Made by a program: the position numbers and the translations under genes
Shown: positions 7,947-16,600 of the stretch, in pieces
Layout of the letters: every line of letters starts with the position of its first letter
Numbering within the stretch: the stretch's first letter is position 1
The notes under the pieces: model-generated
Databases searched by the model: none
Told to the model about the DNA's origin: nothing
The model's input: only the letters and a program-made list of their open reading frames with translations
Source: Planctomycetota bacterium
GTDB lineage: Bacteria > Planctomycetota > UBA1135 > GCA-002686595
Length of the DNA: 35,841 nucleotides
Direction: 5' to 3'
NCBI GenBank assembly: GCA_026692665.1
Contig: JAPLOF010000006.1
Coordinates: 1-35,841, forward strand

Positions 7947-9419
7947 ATGCTCGGCACCTTCCTGCGGCGGAACTTCGAGCCGGTGGTCCTGTCCGTGCAG
8001 GTCCTGATCGACCTCGTCGTCCTGCTCCTGTCGTGCTGGATCGGCTACGTCGTCGGCGAGAGGCTCGGAGGGTTGGGCCCCGAGGTGCGGCCCGAGCTCT
8101 ACCAGAAGCTCTCGGCGCTGATCGCCGCGGTGTGCCTGGTCACGTTCCACACCTTCGGGCTCTACAAGCCCACGAAGTCGCTGCTCAACATGGCGGAGTT
8201 CCAGGCCATCTGGAAAGCCACCGTGGTCGCGTTCCTGGTGCTCTTCACCTTGATCGTCTACCTGCACAACACGCAGCAGACGGCGGCGGGGCCGGTGTTC
8301 GAGGTGCTCGTGCCGGTGCACCGGATCATCGACCTCGACATCAACCCGAACACGATCTCGCGGCTGACGCTGCTGGTCACGTTCGGGCTGGTCCTGTCCC
8401 TGACGACCGCCAGTCGTTTCGTGTCGTTCAAGACGATCCAACTGCTGCACCGCCGCGGCATCGGGAACCGCAACATCCTCGTGTACGGCGCGGGCGACAC
8501 CGGCCGAAAGCTCCAGCGCAAGTTCATGCTGGTGCCCACGCTGGGCCTGAACCTCGTGGGCTTCGTCGACGACAACCCCGAGGAGCGCGACGCGTCGATC
8601 GACCGGAACCGCGTGCTGGGCGGCTTCCAGGACCTGGAGCGGCTCGTGGGCGTGCACAAGATCAGCGAGGTCTTCATCGCCCTGCCGGAGGCGCCCGAGG
8701 ACACGGTGATGCGCATCGTCGAGGAGTGCGAGCGCCTCGGCGTCGTCTACAAGATCGTCCCACGCTTCTACCACCTCCTGGCGTTCAAGGTGCGCATCGA
8801 GTCCCTGGACTCGATCCCGTTGATCTCGAGGCCCGAGCGGCGCCGGAGCCTGATGCAGACCGTCGGGCGGCGCGTCCTGGACATCGTGATCGCCTCCCTC
8901 GTGATCCTCCTCTCCGCCCCGATCCTGCTCGTGACGGCGATCCTGATCCGTCGCGAGTCGCCCGGTCCGGTGTTCTTCGTGCAGAGCCGCATCGGCAAGG
9001 ACGGCAAGCCGTTCCCGATGATCAAGTTCCGCACGATGCACCACCACATGTCCGGCGATGCCCCGACACCGCGGTCCTCGTACGACCCGCGCATCACGCG
9101 CATCGGCAAGTGGCTCCGGCGCTACAGCCTCGACGAGCTGCCCCAGTTCTTCAACGTGGTCGCCGGGCACATGAGCGTGGTCGGCCCGCGGCCCGAGATG
9201 AGCTTCATCGTCGAGCAGTATGGGCCGCTGGAGCGCGAACGCCTGCGCGTCAAGCCGGGCATCACGGGCCTGTGGCAGATCTCGTACGCCCGCGCCGCGG
9301 CGATCCACGAGAACCTCGACTACGACCTGTACTACATCGAGAACCAGTCCCTGCTCCTCGACCTCGTCATCATCGCCCTGACCGGCTTCGCCGTGGTCAA
9401 GGGTTCGGGCGCGTACTGA
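7947..9419 (+). CDS. Polyprenyl-phosphate sugar-1-phosphate transferase (WbaP/WcaJ type)
   Basis: This 490-residue integral membrane enzyme should start glycan assembly by moving a sugar-1-phosphate from a nucleotide sugar to undecaprenyl phosphate. Several N-terminal transmembrane segments (about 12-36, 56-74, 90-106, 138-156) precede a Rossmann-like CoA-binding-3 domain with GAGDTG at 181-186. A membrane re-entry helix (about 310-335) leads into the bacterial sugar transferase domain, with KFRTM (360-364), DELPQ (396-400), VGPRP (412-416) and KPGITGLWQ (436-444). These are the complete PHPT catalytic motifs. The sugar (glucose, galactose or other) cannot be told. It is the first gene of the glycosyltransferase locus, and the next gene starts 7 bases after its stop. 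Confidence 0.95.
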   Translation: MLGTFLRRNFEPVVLSVQVLIDLVVLLLSCWIGYVVGERLGGLGPEVRPELYQKLSALIAAVCLVTFHTFGLYKPTKSLLNMAEFQAIWKATVVAFLVLFTLIVYLHNTQQTAAGPVFEVLVPVHRIIDLDINPNTISRLTLLVTFGLVLSLTTASRFVSFKTIQLLHRRGIGNRNILVYGAGDTGRKLQRKFMLVPTLGLNLVGFVDDNPEERDASIDRNRVLGGFQDLERLVGVHKISEVFIALPEAPEDTVMRIVEECERLGVVYKIVPRFYHLLAFKVRIESLDSIPLISRPERRRSLMQTVGRRVLDIVIASLVILLSAPILLVTAILIRRESPGPVFFVQSRIGKDGKPFPMIKFRTMHHHMSGDAPTPRSSYDPRITRIGKWLRRYSLDELPQFFNVVAGHMSVVGPRPEMSFIVEQYGPLERERLRVKPGITGLWQISYARAAAIHENLDYDLYYIENQSLLLDLVIIALTGFAVVKGSGAY

Positions 9420-9426
9420 GCTCCTC

Positions 9427-10557
9427 GTGCGCGTCCTGCACGTGATGGAGTGCACGATCGGCGGCACCCGCCGTCATCTCGTGGACGCGGCGGCGGGCCA
9501 GCGCTTGATCGGGATCGACGTGGCGATCGCCGTGTCCACCCTCCGGGATCCCGACTTCGAGCGCGACCTCGCCCGTCTCGAGGGTCTCGGCGTGCGCGTT
9601 CACCGCGTGCCGATGGTCCGGTCCCTGTCGCCACGCGCCGATGCGCGCGATCTCTCGGCGCTCCGGGGCGTGCTGCGCCGCGAGGACCCGGACGTCGTGC
9701 ACACCCACTCCAGCAAGGGGGGCGCGCTGGGTCGCCTGGCCTCGGTGCTCGAGGACCGCGGCGCGCGCGTGCACACACCGCACACCTTCGCCTTCCTGTT
9801 CGGCGCGATGTTCTCCGGGCCGAAACGCGCCCTGTTCCGCGCGATCGAGCAGGGTCTCTGCGGGCATACGGCGCGTGTCATCGCCGTTTCGCCTTCCGAG
9901 GGCCGCACGATCGGGGAATCCGGCGTCGTCGAGCGGTCCCGCATCCGCGTCGTTCCGAACGGGATCGATCCGACGATCTGGCTCGCCGCCGAGCCGGCAG
10001 CGCGGAGCGAACTCGCGGACGATCCGCGGGCACCGATCGCGCTCGTCGTCGGCCTGCTCAACGCGGCCAAGGGCCAGGACCTCCTGCTCGAGGCGCTCGC
10101 CGAGCCGGGCCTCGAGCGGTTGCGGGTGGCGTTCGCGGGTTCGGGCGAGGAGGAAGCCCGCCTCCGCGCCCTCGCGCGCGCGCGGCGCGTCGACGACCGC
10201 GTGCGCTTCCTGGGATTCCGCCACGACGTCCCGCGGCTCCTGTCCGCTGCCGACCTGCTCGTGCTGCCGTCGCGGTGGGAGGGGATGCCCTACGCGGTCC
10301 TCGAGGCGATGGCGGCCGCGAAGCCCGTCGTCGCGACACCCGTCGACGGCGCCCGCGACCTCGTCGAGAGCGGGGTGACCGGGGAACTCGCGTCGGACAT
10401 CAGCGCGTCCGCGCTGGCTCGCGCGCTCCGGACGCAACTCGCCCGCGTGCCGGACGAGTCGCGCGCGCAGGGAGCCGAGGCGCGGACCCGGGTCCTCGCG
10501 CGTCACACCGCCGCGGCGATGGTCGACGGGCTCGCCGCGGTCTACCGTGAGGCTTGA
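9427..10557 (+). CDS. Glycosyltransferase family 4 (GT4), first of six
   Basis: This 376-residue GT-B enzyme has an N-terminal acceptor domain with HTHSSKGGALGR (92-103) and a C-terminal nucleotide-sugar domain with the linker VVPNGID (175-181) and the EX7E pair Glu285/Glu293 in EGMPYAVLEAMA. GT4 enzymes are retaining transferases that use sugar nucleotides on the cytosolic face of the membrane. GTG is the chosen start because MRVLHVMECT is the usual first strand of these proteins and it lies 7 bases after the upstream stop. Its position right after the initiating transferase suggests it may add the second sugar, but order in an operon does not prove order of reaction. Confidence 0.92.
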   Translation: MRVLHVMECTIGGTRRHLVDAAAGQRLIGIDVAIAVSTLRDPDFERDLARLEGLGVRVHRVPMVRSLSPRADARDLSALRGVLRREDPDVVHTHSSKGGALGRLASVLEDRGARVHTPHTFAFLFGAMFSGPKRALFRAIEQGLCGHTARVIAVSPSEGRTIGESGVVERSRIRVVPNGIDPTIWLAAEPAARSELADDPRAPIALVVGLLNAAKGQDLLLEALAEPGLERLRVAFAGSGEEEARLRALARARRVDDRVRFLGFRHDVPRLLSAADLLVLPSRWEGMPYAVLEAMAAAKPVVATPVDGARDLVESGVTGELASDISASALARALRTQLARVPDESRAQGAEARTRVLARHTAAAMVDGLAAVYREA

Positions 10558-11661
10558 GTGAAGATCCTGCACCTGATCACGACGCTCGACGTCGGCGGCG
10601 CCGAGATGCACCTCCTGGCGCAGGTGCGCGGACAGACGGCTCGCGGCCACGCCGTGCACGTCGCCTGGCTGAAGGGGCAGGGTTCGATGGCCGAGGACTT
10701 CCGGCGCGCCGGTGCCGCCCTGGTCGCGCGCACGTCACCGATCGTCCTGCCCGCCCTCGTGCGCCGCTTCGATCTCGTGCACACGCACCTCCTGAAGGCC
10801 GACGCGATCGGGGCGGTGGCCGCGATCGCCGCGGGCGTGACGGGCCGCCTCGTGAGCAGCAAGCACAACGACGAACAGGTGCTGAAGAGAGCACTGGTCT
10901 CGCGCGTGCACGGCGTGCTCGGCAACGTCCCGAAGCGCGTCATCGTCCTCTCCGATCACGTCGGGCGCTTCGTCGAGGAGCACGGCCGCGTCGACCGCGC
11001 CCGCATCCGCCGCGTGTACTACGGACTGGATCCCGCTCCGTTCGAGGCGGCCGCCCGCCTCCCCGCCGCGGAGAAACTCGCCGCGCGCGCCGAGTTCGGC
11101 TTCGGTCCGCGCGACACCGTCTTCGTCTGCGTTGCGCGCTTCGCGGCGCAGAAGGCGCACGACGTCCTGCTGCGCGCGTTCGACCGCGCCCGGCGTACGG
11201 ACCCTTCGATCCGGCTGCTCCTCGTCGGCGACGACCCGTTCGGCGACTGGCGGCAACGGGCCGAAGCGCAGGCCCGCGAGCTGCAACTGGGGAGCGCCTG
11301 CGTCTTCGCCGGCATCCGCCGCGACGTGCCGCGCCTCCTGGCGGCGTCGGACGTCTTCGTCATGTGTTCCCTGTGGGAGGGGCTCGGCCTCGTGTTCCTC
11401 GAAGCCATGGCGACCGAGCTGCCGGTGCTCGCGACGCGCGTCTCGGCGGTGCCCGAGGTCGTGGCCGAGGACCGCACCGGGATCCTGGTGCCTCCGGCCG
11501 ACGACGCGAGCTTGGCGGAGGGCCTCCTGCGCCTCTCGCGGGACCCGAGCCTTCGGCGGCGGCTGGGCGTCGCCGGCGCGGAGCGCGTGCGCGCGTCATT
11601 CGGCCTCGAACGCATGTTCGACGAGACGCTGGCCGTCTACCGCGAGGTCCTCGCCGGCTGA
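10558..11661 (+). CDS. Glycosyltransferase family 4 (GT4), second of six
   Basis: This 367-residue GT-B enzyme has GGAEMHL near the N-terminus (13-19), HTHLLKADAIG (75-85) in the acceptor domain, YYGLDP at about 154-159 and the EX7E pair Glu274/Glu282 in EGLGLVFLEAMA. The GTG start sits directly on the base after the upstream TGA, with GAGG at 10549-10552 as a ribosome binding site 5 bases away. That fixes the start and suggests translational coupling to the preceding glycosyltransferase. Sugar and acceptor are unknown. Confidence 0.92.
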   Translation: MKILHLITTLDVGGAEMHLLAQVRGQTARGHAVHVAWLKGQGSMAEDFRRAGAALVARTSPIVLPALVRRFDLVHTHLLKADAIGAVAAIAAGVTGRLVSSKHNDEQVLKRALVSRVHGVLGNVPKRVIVLSDHVGRFVEEHGRVDRARIRRVYYGLDPAPFEAAARLPAAEKLAARAEFGFGPRDTVFVCVARFAAQKAHDVLLRAFDRARRTDPSIRLLLVGDDPFGDWRQRAEAQARELQLGSACVFAGIRRDVPRLLAASDVFVMCSLWEGLGLVFLEAMATELPVLATRVSAVPEVVAEDRTGILVPPADDASLAEGLLRLSRDPSLRRRLGVAGAERVRASFGLERMFDETLAVYREVLAG

Positions 11662-11721
11662 TCCGGGGCGGATTCCAGATTCAGGCCCCCGGGAGCCGAT
11701 GCCAAGACCCACGGCCGGTTC

Positions 11722-12195
11722 ATGCAGGGACTCCTTCCGAACGACGAGGCCGGCGACACCGAGCCCGACATCCCGGCCGAGAGGCGGGGGCCCGATCGGC
11801 GGAGCCGCAAGACGCCGCGCTTCTCGCGCTTCGCGCTCTCGGGCGGGCGCCGCCGCACGGTCCGCCGCGGCGAGGAACTCGAGGGCAGTTTCGTCGACCT
11901 GTACGAGCCGGCGATGCTCCTCGCGCTCCTGTGGGTCGCGCTCATGAACACCGCGGACAGCTTCTTCACCCTGGTGCACCTGCAGAACGGCGGGACCGAG
12001 GTGAACCCGGTGGCGGGGCTCCTGCTCGAGACCGGCCGCACCGGTTTCGTCGTGCTGAAGTCCACCGTCATCGCCGTGGCCCTGTGCGTCCTGTGCATCC
12101 ACAAGAACTTCCAACTGGCGCGCCTCGGCCTGTGGCTGGCGGCCGGGGCGTACACGATCCTGTTCGCGTACCACCTGCTCCTGTTCGTCGTCTGA
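11722..12195 (+). CDS. Small DUF5658-like membrane protein
   Basis: This 157-residue protein has a charged, Arg-rich N-terminal tail (about 1-55, with an ERRGPDRRSRK patch) and then three or four hydrophobic segments (about 61-82, 107-127, 132-155). The loop between the first two carries NTADSFFTL and EVNPV (roughly 76-84 and 93-97), the Asp/Thr and Asn-Pro pattern I associate with DUF5658 proteins of unknown function. It sits between two glycan-assembly genes in the same direction, so a membrane-linked part in glycan handling is possible but unproven. The start lacks a ribosome binding site and is uncertain. Confidence 0.7.
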   Translation: MQGLLPNDEAGDTEPDIPAERRGPDRRSRKTPRFSRFALSGGRRRTVRRGEELEGSFVDLYEPAMLLALLWVALMNTADSFFTLVHLQNGGTEVNPVAGLLLETGRTGFVVLKSTVIAVALCVLCIHKNFQLARLGLWLAAGAYTILFAYHLLLFVV

Positions 12196-12238
12196 GGGAG
12201 CTCTCCGGTTCGCGCTTTCCGAGCCCGCGCCGGAAGAC

Positions 12239-12244
12239 TAGGGT
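12239..12244 (+). promoter_or_regulatory. Candidate -10 element (TAGGGT) upstream of the epimerase
   Basis: TAGGGT fits TANNNT, lies in a 70-base gap and is 21 bases before the ATG at 12266. It could start a transcript with a short leader. No convincing -35 hexamer is present. Confidence 0.25.
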
Positions 12245-12265
12245 CGTGGTCTCGTCCGAGCTTCC

Positions 12266-13270
12266 ATGCCGCCTCCCGCCTCGATTCCCGATCGACCGAG
12301 CCGCGTCGTCGTCGCCGGGGGGGCCGGGCTGATCGGTTCCGCGGTCGTCCGAGCCCTCGCGCGCGGTCCGTCCGAGGTTCTCGTCCTCGACCGCCGTCCC
12401 GGGCCCGGGATCCGCGCGGCCGACCTCGCGAACCCTCGGACCTGGCGGCGGGAGCTCGCGGACTTCGGGCCGGCCGACGCGATCCTGCTGCTGGCCGGCG
12501 TCGTCGGCGTGGCGCGCGTGCTCGCGGACCCCGAGGCCGCGCGGCGCGGCAACCTGGCGCCCGTCGAGGCCCTGCTGGCGGCCCTCGCGCACGTCCCGGA
12601 CCACGACCTGCCGCGCATCGTGTACGCCTCTTCGAGCGAGGTCTACCTGCCCGCGCGTCGGCCGCTCCGCGAGGACGACCCCGTGCGCGCTCCCGAGGAG
12701 GTCGGGCGGTGGGCCTACGCGGCCGCGAAGGTCGCGGGCGAGCGCCGCCTGGCCGCGGCACGCGTGTGGCCCGTGGGACGCGCGCCGGTTGCCGTCCGCT
12801 TCTTCAACGTGGTCGGTCCGGGACAGGAATCCGCGCAGGGCATGGTCCTCCCGACGTTCGTCGAGAGGGCGCGCGCGGGCTTGCCTCTCTGCGTCCACGG
12901 CGACGGCGCGCAAGTGCGCACGCTGGCGCACGTCGACGAGATCGCGCCCGTGCTCGTCGAGTTGTCGTGCCGATCCAGCCTGCCCGGCGGTCCGTTGAAC
13001 GTCGGCGGCGTCGCGCGCTGCAGCGTGCTCGAGATCGCGCAGGCCGTCCTGCGCCGAGCGCGTTCCGTGCACGGCGCCCGCATCGAACACGTCGACCCGC
13101 GCCGCTCCGTGCACCCGACCTTCGAAGACGTGATCTGGCGCGTGCCGGACCTCGCCCGTCTCGCCGCGCTCGGCATCGCGCTGCCCACTCGGGATCTCGA
13201 CACGATCGTCCAGGACGTGTGGGCCCGCCACGATCCCGCGAACCTCGCATGCGCATCGCCCGCGTCCTGA
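12266..13270 (+). CDS. Nucleotide-sugar extended SDR (epimerase/decarboxylase type)
   Basis: This 334-residue enzyme has the NAD-binding motif GGAGLIG (18-24), a conserved serine strand YASSSEVY (120-127), the catalytic Tyr151-x-x-x-Lys155 and FFNVVGPGQ (179-187), which is typical of UDP-glucose 4-epimerases and UDP-glucuronate decarboxylases. The C-terminal RRSVHPTFEDV region also matches that group. It most likely makes a UDP- or GDP-sugar donor for the surrounding transferases; which one cannot be read. Its end overlaps the next glycosyltransferase by 22 bases (13249-13270) in another frame, implying co-translation. Confidence 0.88.
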   Translation: MPPPASIPDRPSRVVVAGGAGLIGSAVVRALARGPSEVLVLDRRPGPGIRAADLANPRTWRRELADFGPADAILLLAGVVGVARVLADPEAARRGNLAPVEALLAALAHVPDHDLPRIVYASSSEVYLPARRPLREDDPVRAPEEVGRWAYAAAKVAGERRLAAARVWPVGRAPVAVRFFNVVGPGQESAQGMVLPTFVERARAGLPLCVHGDGAQVRTLAHVDEIAPVLVELSCRSSLPGGPLNVGGVARCSVLEIAQAVLRRARSVHGARIEHVDPRRSVHPTFEDVIWRVPDLARLAALGIALPTRDLDTIVQDVWARHDPANLACASPAS

Positions 13271-14418
13271 CGCGCCTGAACCTCGGCGGGCCGGCCCGCC
13301 AGGCCTTGGCCGCCGACACGCAGCTCGCGGCGCGCGGCCACGACGTCCGTCTCTATGCCGGAACTCCGCTCCCGGGCGAGGGCGACCTGTTCGACGATTT
13401 CGTGGCGCGCGGGCTCTCCGTCGAGCGCGTGCCCGGCCTGGGCCGCGGCATCACGGGCGTGGGGGACCTGCGCGCGCTCGCCGCGTTGAAGTCGCGCTTC
13501 CGCGCGTTCCAGCCCGACGTCGTGCACACGCACGCCAGCAAGGCCGGAGCGCTCGGTCGGCGCGCCGCGGCCGCGTCCGTGCCGCGCGCGGCGCGCGTGC
13601 ACACGTTCCACGGCCATGTCCTGGAGGGCTACTTCCCGGAGCCCATCTCGCGCGGACTCGTGGCGCTCGAAGCCCGACTCGCGCGCGACACGGACCGTGT
13701 CCTCGCGGTGGCGCACGCGACCGCCGAGGATCTGCTGCGGCTGAAGGTGCTCCCCGACGAACGCCGACTCCTCGTCGTCCCGCCTGGCATCGACCTCGAT
13801 CCGTTCCTCGCGATCGAAAAGCGCCATGGTGCGCTGCGCGGCCTCGTGGGTGCGAAGGAGACCGACTACCTGGTCGGCGTCGTGGGACGTCTGGCCGAGG
13901 TCAAGCAGCCCGAGCTGGCGCTCGACGTCCTCGGCCTGCTCGCCGTGAAGTACCCGCGGCTCCAACTCGTCTACGTCGGGGACGGCGAGTTGCGCGGCTC
14001 TCTGGAGCGACGCATCCGCGCGCTCTCACCCGACCTGCAGGCGCGCGTGCACATGGTCGGCGCGCAGACGGACATGCCGGCGATCCTCGCGGACCTCGAT
14101 GCCGTGTTGCTCACCTCGCGTGCGGAGGGCGCTCCGGTCGCCCTGATCGAAGCCGCCGCCGCCGGAAAACCCGCCATCGCGATGTCGGTCGGTGGCGTTC
14201 CCGAGCTGGTCGCGCACGAGCGGACCGGCTGGCTCGGCGCGAGCACGGACGAGCTCGCGTACGGGCTCTCCCAGTTCCTGGAGAACCCCGCGCTCTCGAG
14301 CGGCCTCGCCGTCCGCGCGCGGTTGCGCGTGGAGAAGCGGCATTCGGCTGCCGCACTGGCCGATCGGCTCGAGGACGTCTACGCGCGCGTCGTGGAGGAA
14401 CGCACATGCGCCTCCTGA
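13249..14418 (+). CDS. Glycosyltransferase family 4 (GT4), third of six
   Basis: This 389-residue GT-B enzyme has NLGGPARQAL near the N-terminus (11-20), HTHASKAGALGR (93-104) and HTFHGHVLEGYF (118-129) in the acceptor domain, VVPPGID (176-182) and the EX7E pair Glu293/Glu301 in EGAPVALIEAAA. The HTHASKAG plus HTFHGH combination is common in capsule and exopolysaccharide transferases. The ATG lies inside the end of the epimerase gene and the stop lies inside the start of the next transferase, so three genes are tightly coupled. Confidence 0.92.
   Translation: MRIARVLTRLNLGGPARQALAADTQLAARGHDVRLYAGTPLPGEGDLFDDFVARGLSVERVPGLGRGITGVGDLRALAALKSRFRAFQPDVVHTHASKAGALGRRAAAASVPRAARVHTFHGHVLEGYFPEPISRGLVALEARLARDTDRVLAVAHATAEDLLRLKVLPDERRLLVVPPGIDLDPFLAIEKRHGALRGLVGAKETDYLVGVVGRLAEVKQPELALDVLGLLAVKYPRLQLVYVGDGELRGSLERRIRALSPDLQARVHMVGAQTDMPAILADLDAVLLTSRAEGAPVALIEAAAAGKPAIAMSVGGVPELVAHERTGWLGASTDELAYGLSQFLENPALSSGLAVRARLRVEKRHSAAALADRLEDVYARVVEERTCAS
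14394..14398 (+). promoter_or_regulatory. Ribosome binding site (GGAGG) for the gene at 14406
   Basis: GGAGG lies within the 3' end of the preceding glycosyltransferase and is 7 bases before the ATG at 14406. It fixes that start and the 13-base gene overlap. Confidence 0.75.
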
Positions 14419-15539
14419 TGGTCTCCGGCGACCGCCAGCTCGCGATCGGCGAGCGCGGCCCGTTCGCCACGCTGCTCACGGAGTTCGCGCGCCAGTTCGA
14501 GCGCATCGACGTGCTCTCGCCGCGACCGCCGCGCGCTCCGACGACGGCGACGTTCGAGGGCAACGTGCACCTGCACCCCGCGCCGGTGGGACGATCGCGC
14601 ATGGCCGCGTGGATCGCCAGCGAGGGAGCGAAGCTGATCGCCGCGCACGAGCACGCGCTGATCACGAGCCACGACTACGGCTGGTTCTACAACGGGATCG
14701 GCAGCGCGCGCCTCTCGGCAGCGACCCAGGTCCCGTACCTGTCTGAGATCCACCACGTGCCGGGCCATCCCGTGGCCGCGGACCTGCGCGAGCGCTTCGA
14801 CAAGCGCGTGGCCCGCACGTACGTGCGCTGGGCGCGCTCGCGCGCGGCGGCGTTCCGCGTGGTGAACCAGGTCGAGATGCCGGCGCTGCTCGAGAGCTGG
14901 GGCGTCCCGCGCTCGCAGATCCTGGTGCTGCCCTCCCTGTACATCGACTTCGACACGTTCCGCCCGGCCGCGGCCCATCCGCCGCTGGAGCAGGACGTGT
15001 GCTTCGTGGGCCGCATGGTGAACAACAAGGGCCTCGACCGGATCGTGGACGCCTTGGCGATCCTCGCCGGTCGGGGGACCGTTCTCCGTGCGCTCTTCGT
15101 CGGCAAGGGACCGCTGCGCGAGGCCACGCGCGCGCGCGCGCAGGCGAAGGGCGTCGACGCGCGCTTCGTCGAGTGGGTCGAATCCCCCGCGGACCTGGCC
15201 GCGATCTACCGTGCGAGCCGCGTGGTCGTGTGCGCCTCGACGTGCGAGGGCGGTCCGCGCTTCACGGTCGAGGCCATGGCCTGCGGCACCCCGGTCGTCA
15301 GCACCCGCGTGGGCGTCATGAACGAGCTGATCCAGGATGGCCAGACGGGGCGCCTCGCCGGCTTCGACGCGGGCTCGCTGGCCGATGCGATCGTGGCCAC
15401 GGTCGCGGACGAGGGCGCGCGCCGCGCGCTCGGGGAGGCCGGTCGGCAGGCGGTGCAGCCCTACGAGCGGGTGCGGACGATCCGAGGCTACGCCGACGGA
15501 CTCAAGGCGCTCGCGGGGCGATCGGGGCGGAAGTCGTGA
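14406..15539 (+). CDS. Glycosyltransferase family 4 (GT4), fourth of six
   Basis: This 377-residue GT-B enzyme has an acceptor domain with SHDYGWFYNG (88-97) and EIHHVPGHP (114-122), a donor-domain start VGRMVNNKGLDRIV (201-214), GKGPLREA (233-240) and the EX7E pair Glu281/Glu289 in EGGPRFTVEAMA. It overlaps the upstream gene by 13 bases, and its TGA overlaps the GTG of the next gene (GTGA at 15536-15539). Sugar specificity is unknown. Confidence 0.9.
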   Translation: MRLLMVSGDRQLAIGERGPFATLLTEFARQFERIDVLSPRPPRAPTTATFEGNVHLHPAPVGRSRMAAWIASEGAKLIAAHEHALITSHDYGWFYNGIGSARLSAATQVPYLSEIHHVPGHPVAADLRERFDKRVARTYVRWARSRAAAFRVVNQVEMPALLESWGVPRSQILVLPSLYIDFDTFRPAAAHPPLEQDVCFVGRMVNNKGLDRIVDALAILAGRGTVLRALFVGKGPLREATRARAQAKGVDARFVEWVESPADLAAIYRASRVVVCASTCEGGPRFTVEAMACGTPVVSTRVGVMNELIQDGQTGRLAGFDAGSLADAIVATVADEGARRALGEAGRQAVQPYERVRTIRGYADGLKALAGRSGRKS

Positions 15540-16600
15540 AGCTCCTGTTCCTGACGCAGGTGCTCGACGCGGACGACGCCGTCCTCGGGTTCGTGCCGCG
15601 CTGGATCGAGGCGTTCGCGCGCCGTTGCGAGCGCGTGCGCGTGGTCGCCCTCGAAGTCGGGAACACGGCTGGGCTGCCCGCCAACGTCGACTGGCGCGAG
15701 ATCGGCCGGAAGGGCACGATCCGACGCTGGTTCCGGTACCGCGCGGTCCTGAACGAGGCGCTCGGCCGGGACGGGTTCGACGCGGTGCTGGCGCACATGG
15801 TCCCGCGCTACGCCCTGCTCGCCGAGGGGCCCGCCCGGCGCCACGGGGCCCGACTTTACCTGTGGTACACGCACGCGGCGGTCGACGCGCGCCTCGTACG
15901 TGCTTCGAACGTGGTCGCGAAGGTCTTCACCGCAAGCCCGGAGTCCCTGCGCATCGATACACCCAAGCGGGTGGTGACGGGTCATGGCATCGACCTGCAT
16001 CACTTCGGACGTCGGGAGGAGGACCCGGCCGATCCGCCGCGAGTTCTCGCGGTGGGGAGGCTCACGCCCGCGAAGGATCCGTTGACCGTGATCGAGGCGG
16101 TGCGACGGCTCGCGGCGGAAGGACGGGATCTCCGGCTCGACCTCGTCGGAGGAGGTCTCACGGTGTTGGATCAGGCATATGGCGAGCGGGTGCGGCAGGC
16201 ACTCGCGCGCTCGGGGTTGGGGGACAAGGTGGCGCTCGCGGGCGAAGTGCCCTATCGCGACATCGCCGGCTGGTACAGCCGCGCGAGCGTCGTCGTGAAT
16301 GCGAGCTTCACGGGCAGCATCGACAAAGTCGTGCTCGAGGCGATGGCCAGCGCGCGGCCGTTCGTGTCGTGCAACGAGGCGGTTCCACCGCTGGTCGGCG
16401 ACCTGGGCGATCGTGCGCGCGCTTTGGCGTTCGACAAGGGCGACGCCGCGGACCTCGCGCGCAAGCTCGCGACGCTGATCGACATGCCGCGCGCGCAGCG
16501 TGCCACTCTCGGGCGGGACTTGCGTGCGATCGTAGCGCGCGATCACGAGGTGGAGCGTCTGGCCGATCGGCTGATCGCCGAGATGGGAGGTGCGACGTGA
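15536..16600 (+). CDS. Glycosyltransferase family 4 (GT4)-like, fifth of six, atypical EX7E
   Basis: This 354-residue protein has the GT-B layout: an N-terminal domain with LYLWYTHAAVDA (107-118), the linker VTGHGIDLHHF (147-157), the donor strand LAVGRLTPAKDP (171-182) and a C-terminal EAMASARP segment (268-275). The second Glu of the EX7E motif is Glu268, but the position eight residues before it is Gly260, so the first Glu is absent. Asp263 is close by and might substitute. The GTG start overlaps the upstream stop (GTGA) and the stop overlaps the next start (GTGA), placing it inside a coupled run of transferases. Confidence 0.87.
   Translation: MKLLFLTQVLDADDAVLGFVPRWIEAFARRCERVRVVALEVGNTAGLPANVDWREIGRKGTIRRWFRYRAVLNEALGRDGFDAVLAHMVPRYALLAEGPARRHGARLYLWYTHAAVDARLVRASNVVAKVFTASPESLRIDTPKRVVTGHGIDLHHFGRREEDPADPPRVLAVGRLTPAKDPLTVIEAVRRLAAEGRDLRLDLVGGGLTVLDQAYGERVRQALARSGLGDKVALAGEVPYRDIAGWYSRASVVVNASFTGSIDKVVLEAMASARPFVSCNEAVPPLVGDLGDRARALAFDKGDAADLARKLATLIDMPRAQRATLGRDLRAIVARDHEVERLADRLIAEMGGAT
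16585..16590 (+). promoter_or_regulatory. Ribosome binding site (GGGAGG) for the gene at 16597
   Basis: GGGAGG ends 6 bases before the GTG at 16597. It supports GTG as the start and the 4-base overlap with the upstream gene. Confidence 0.75.
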
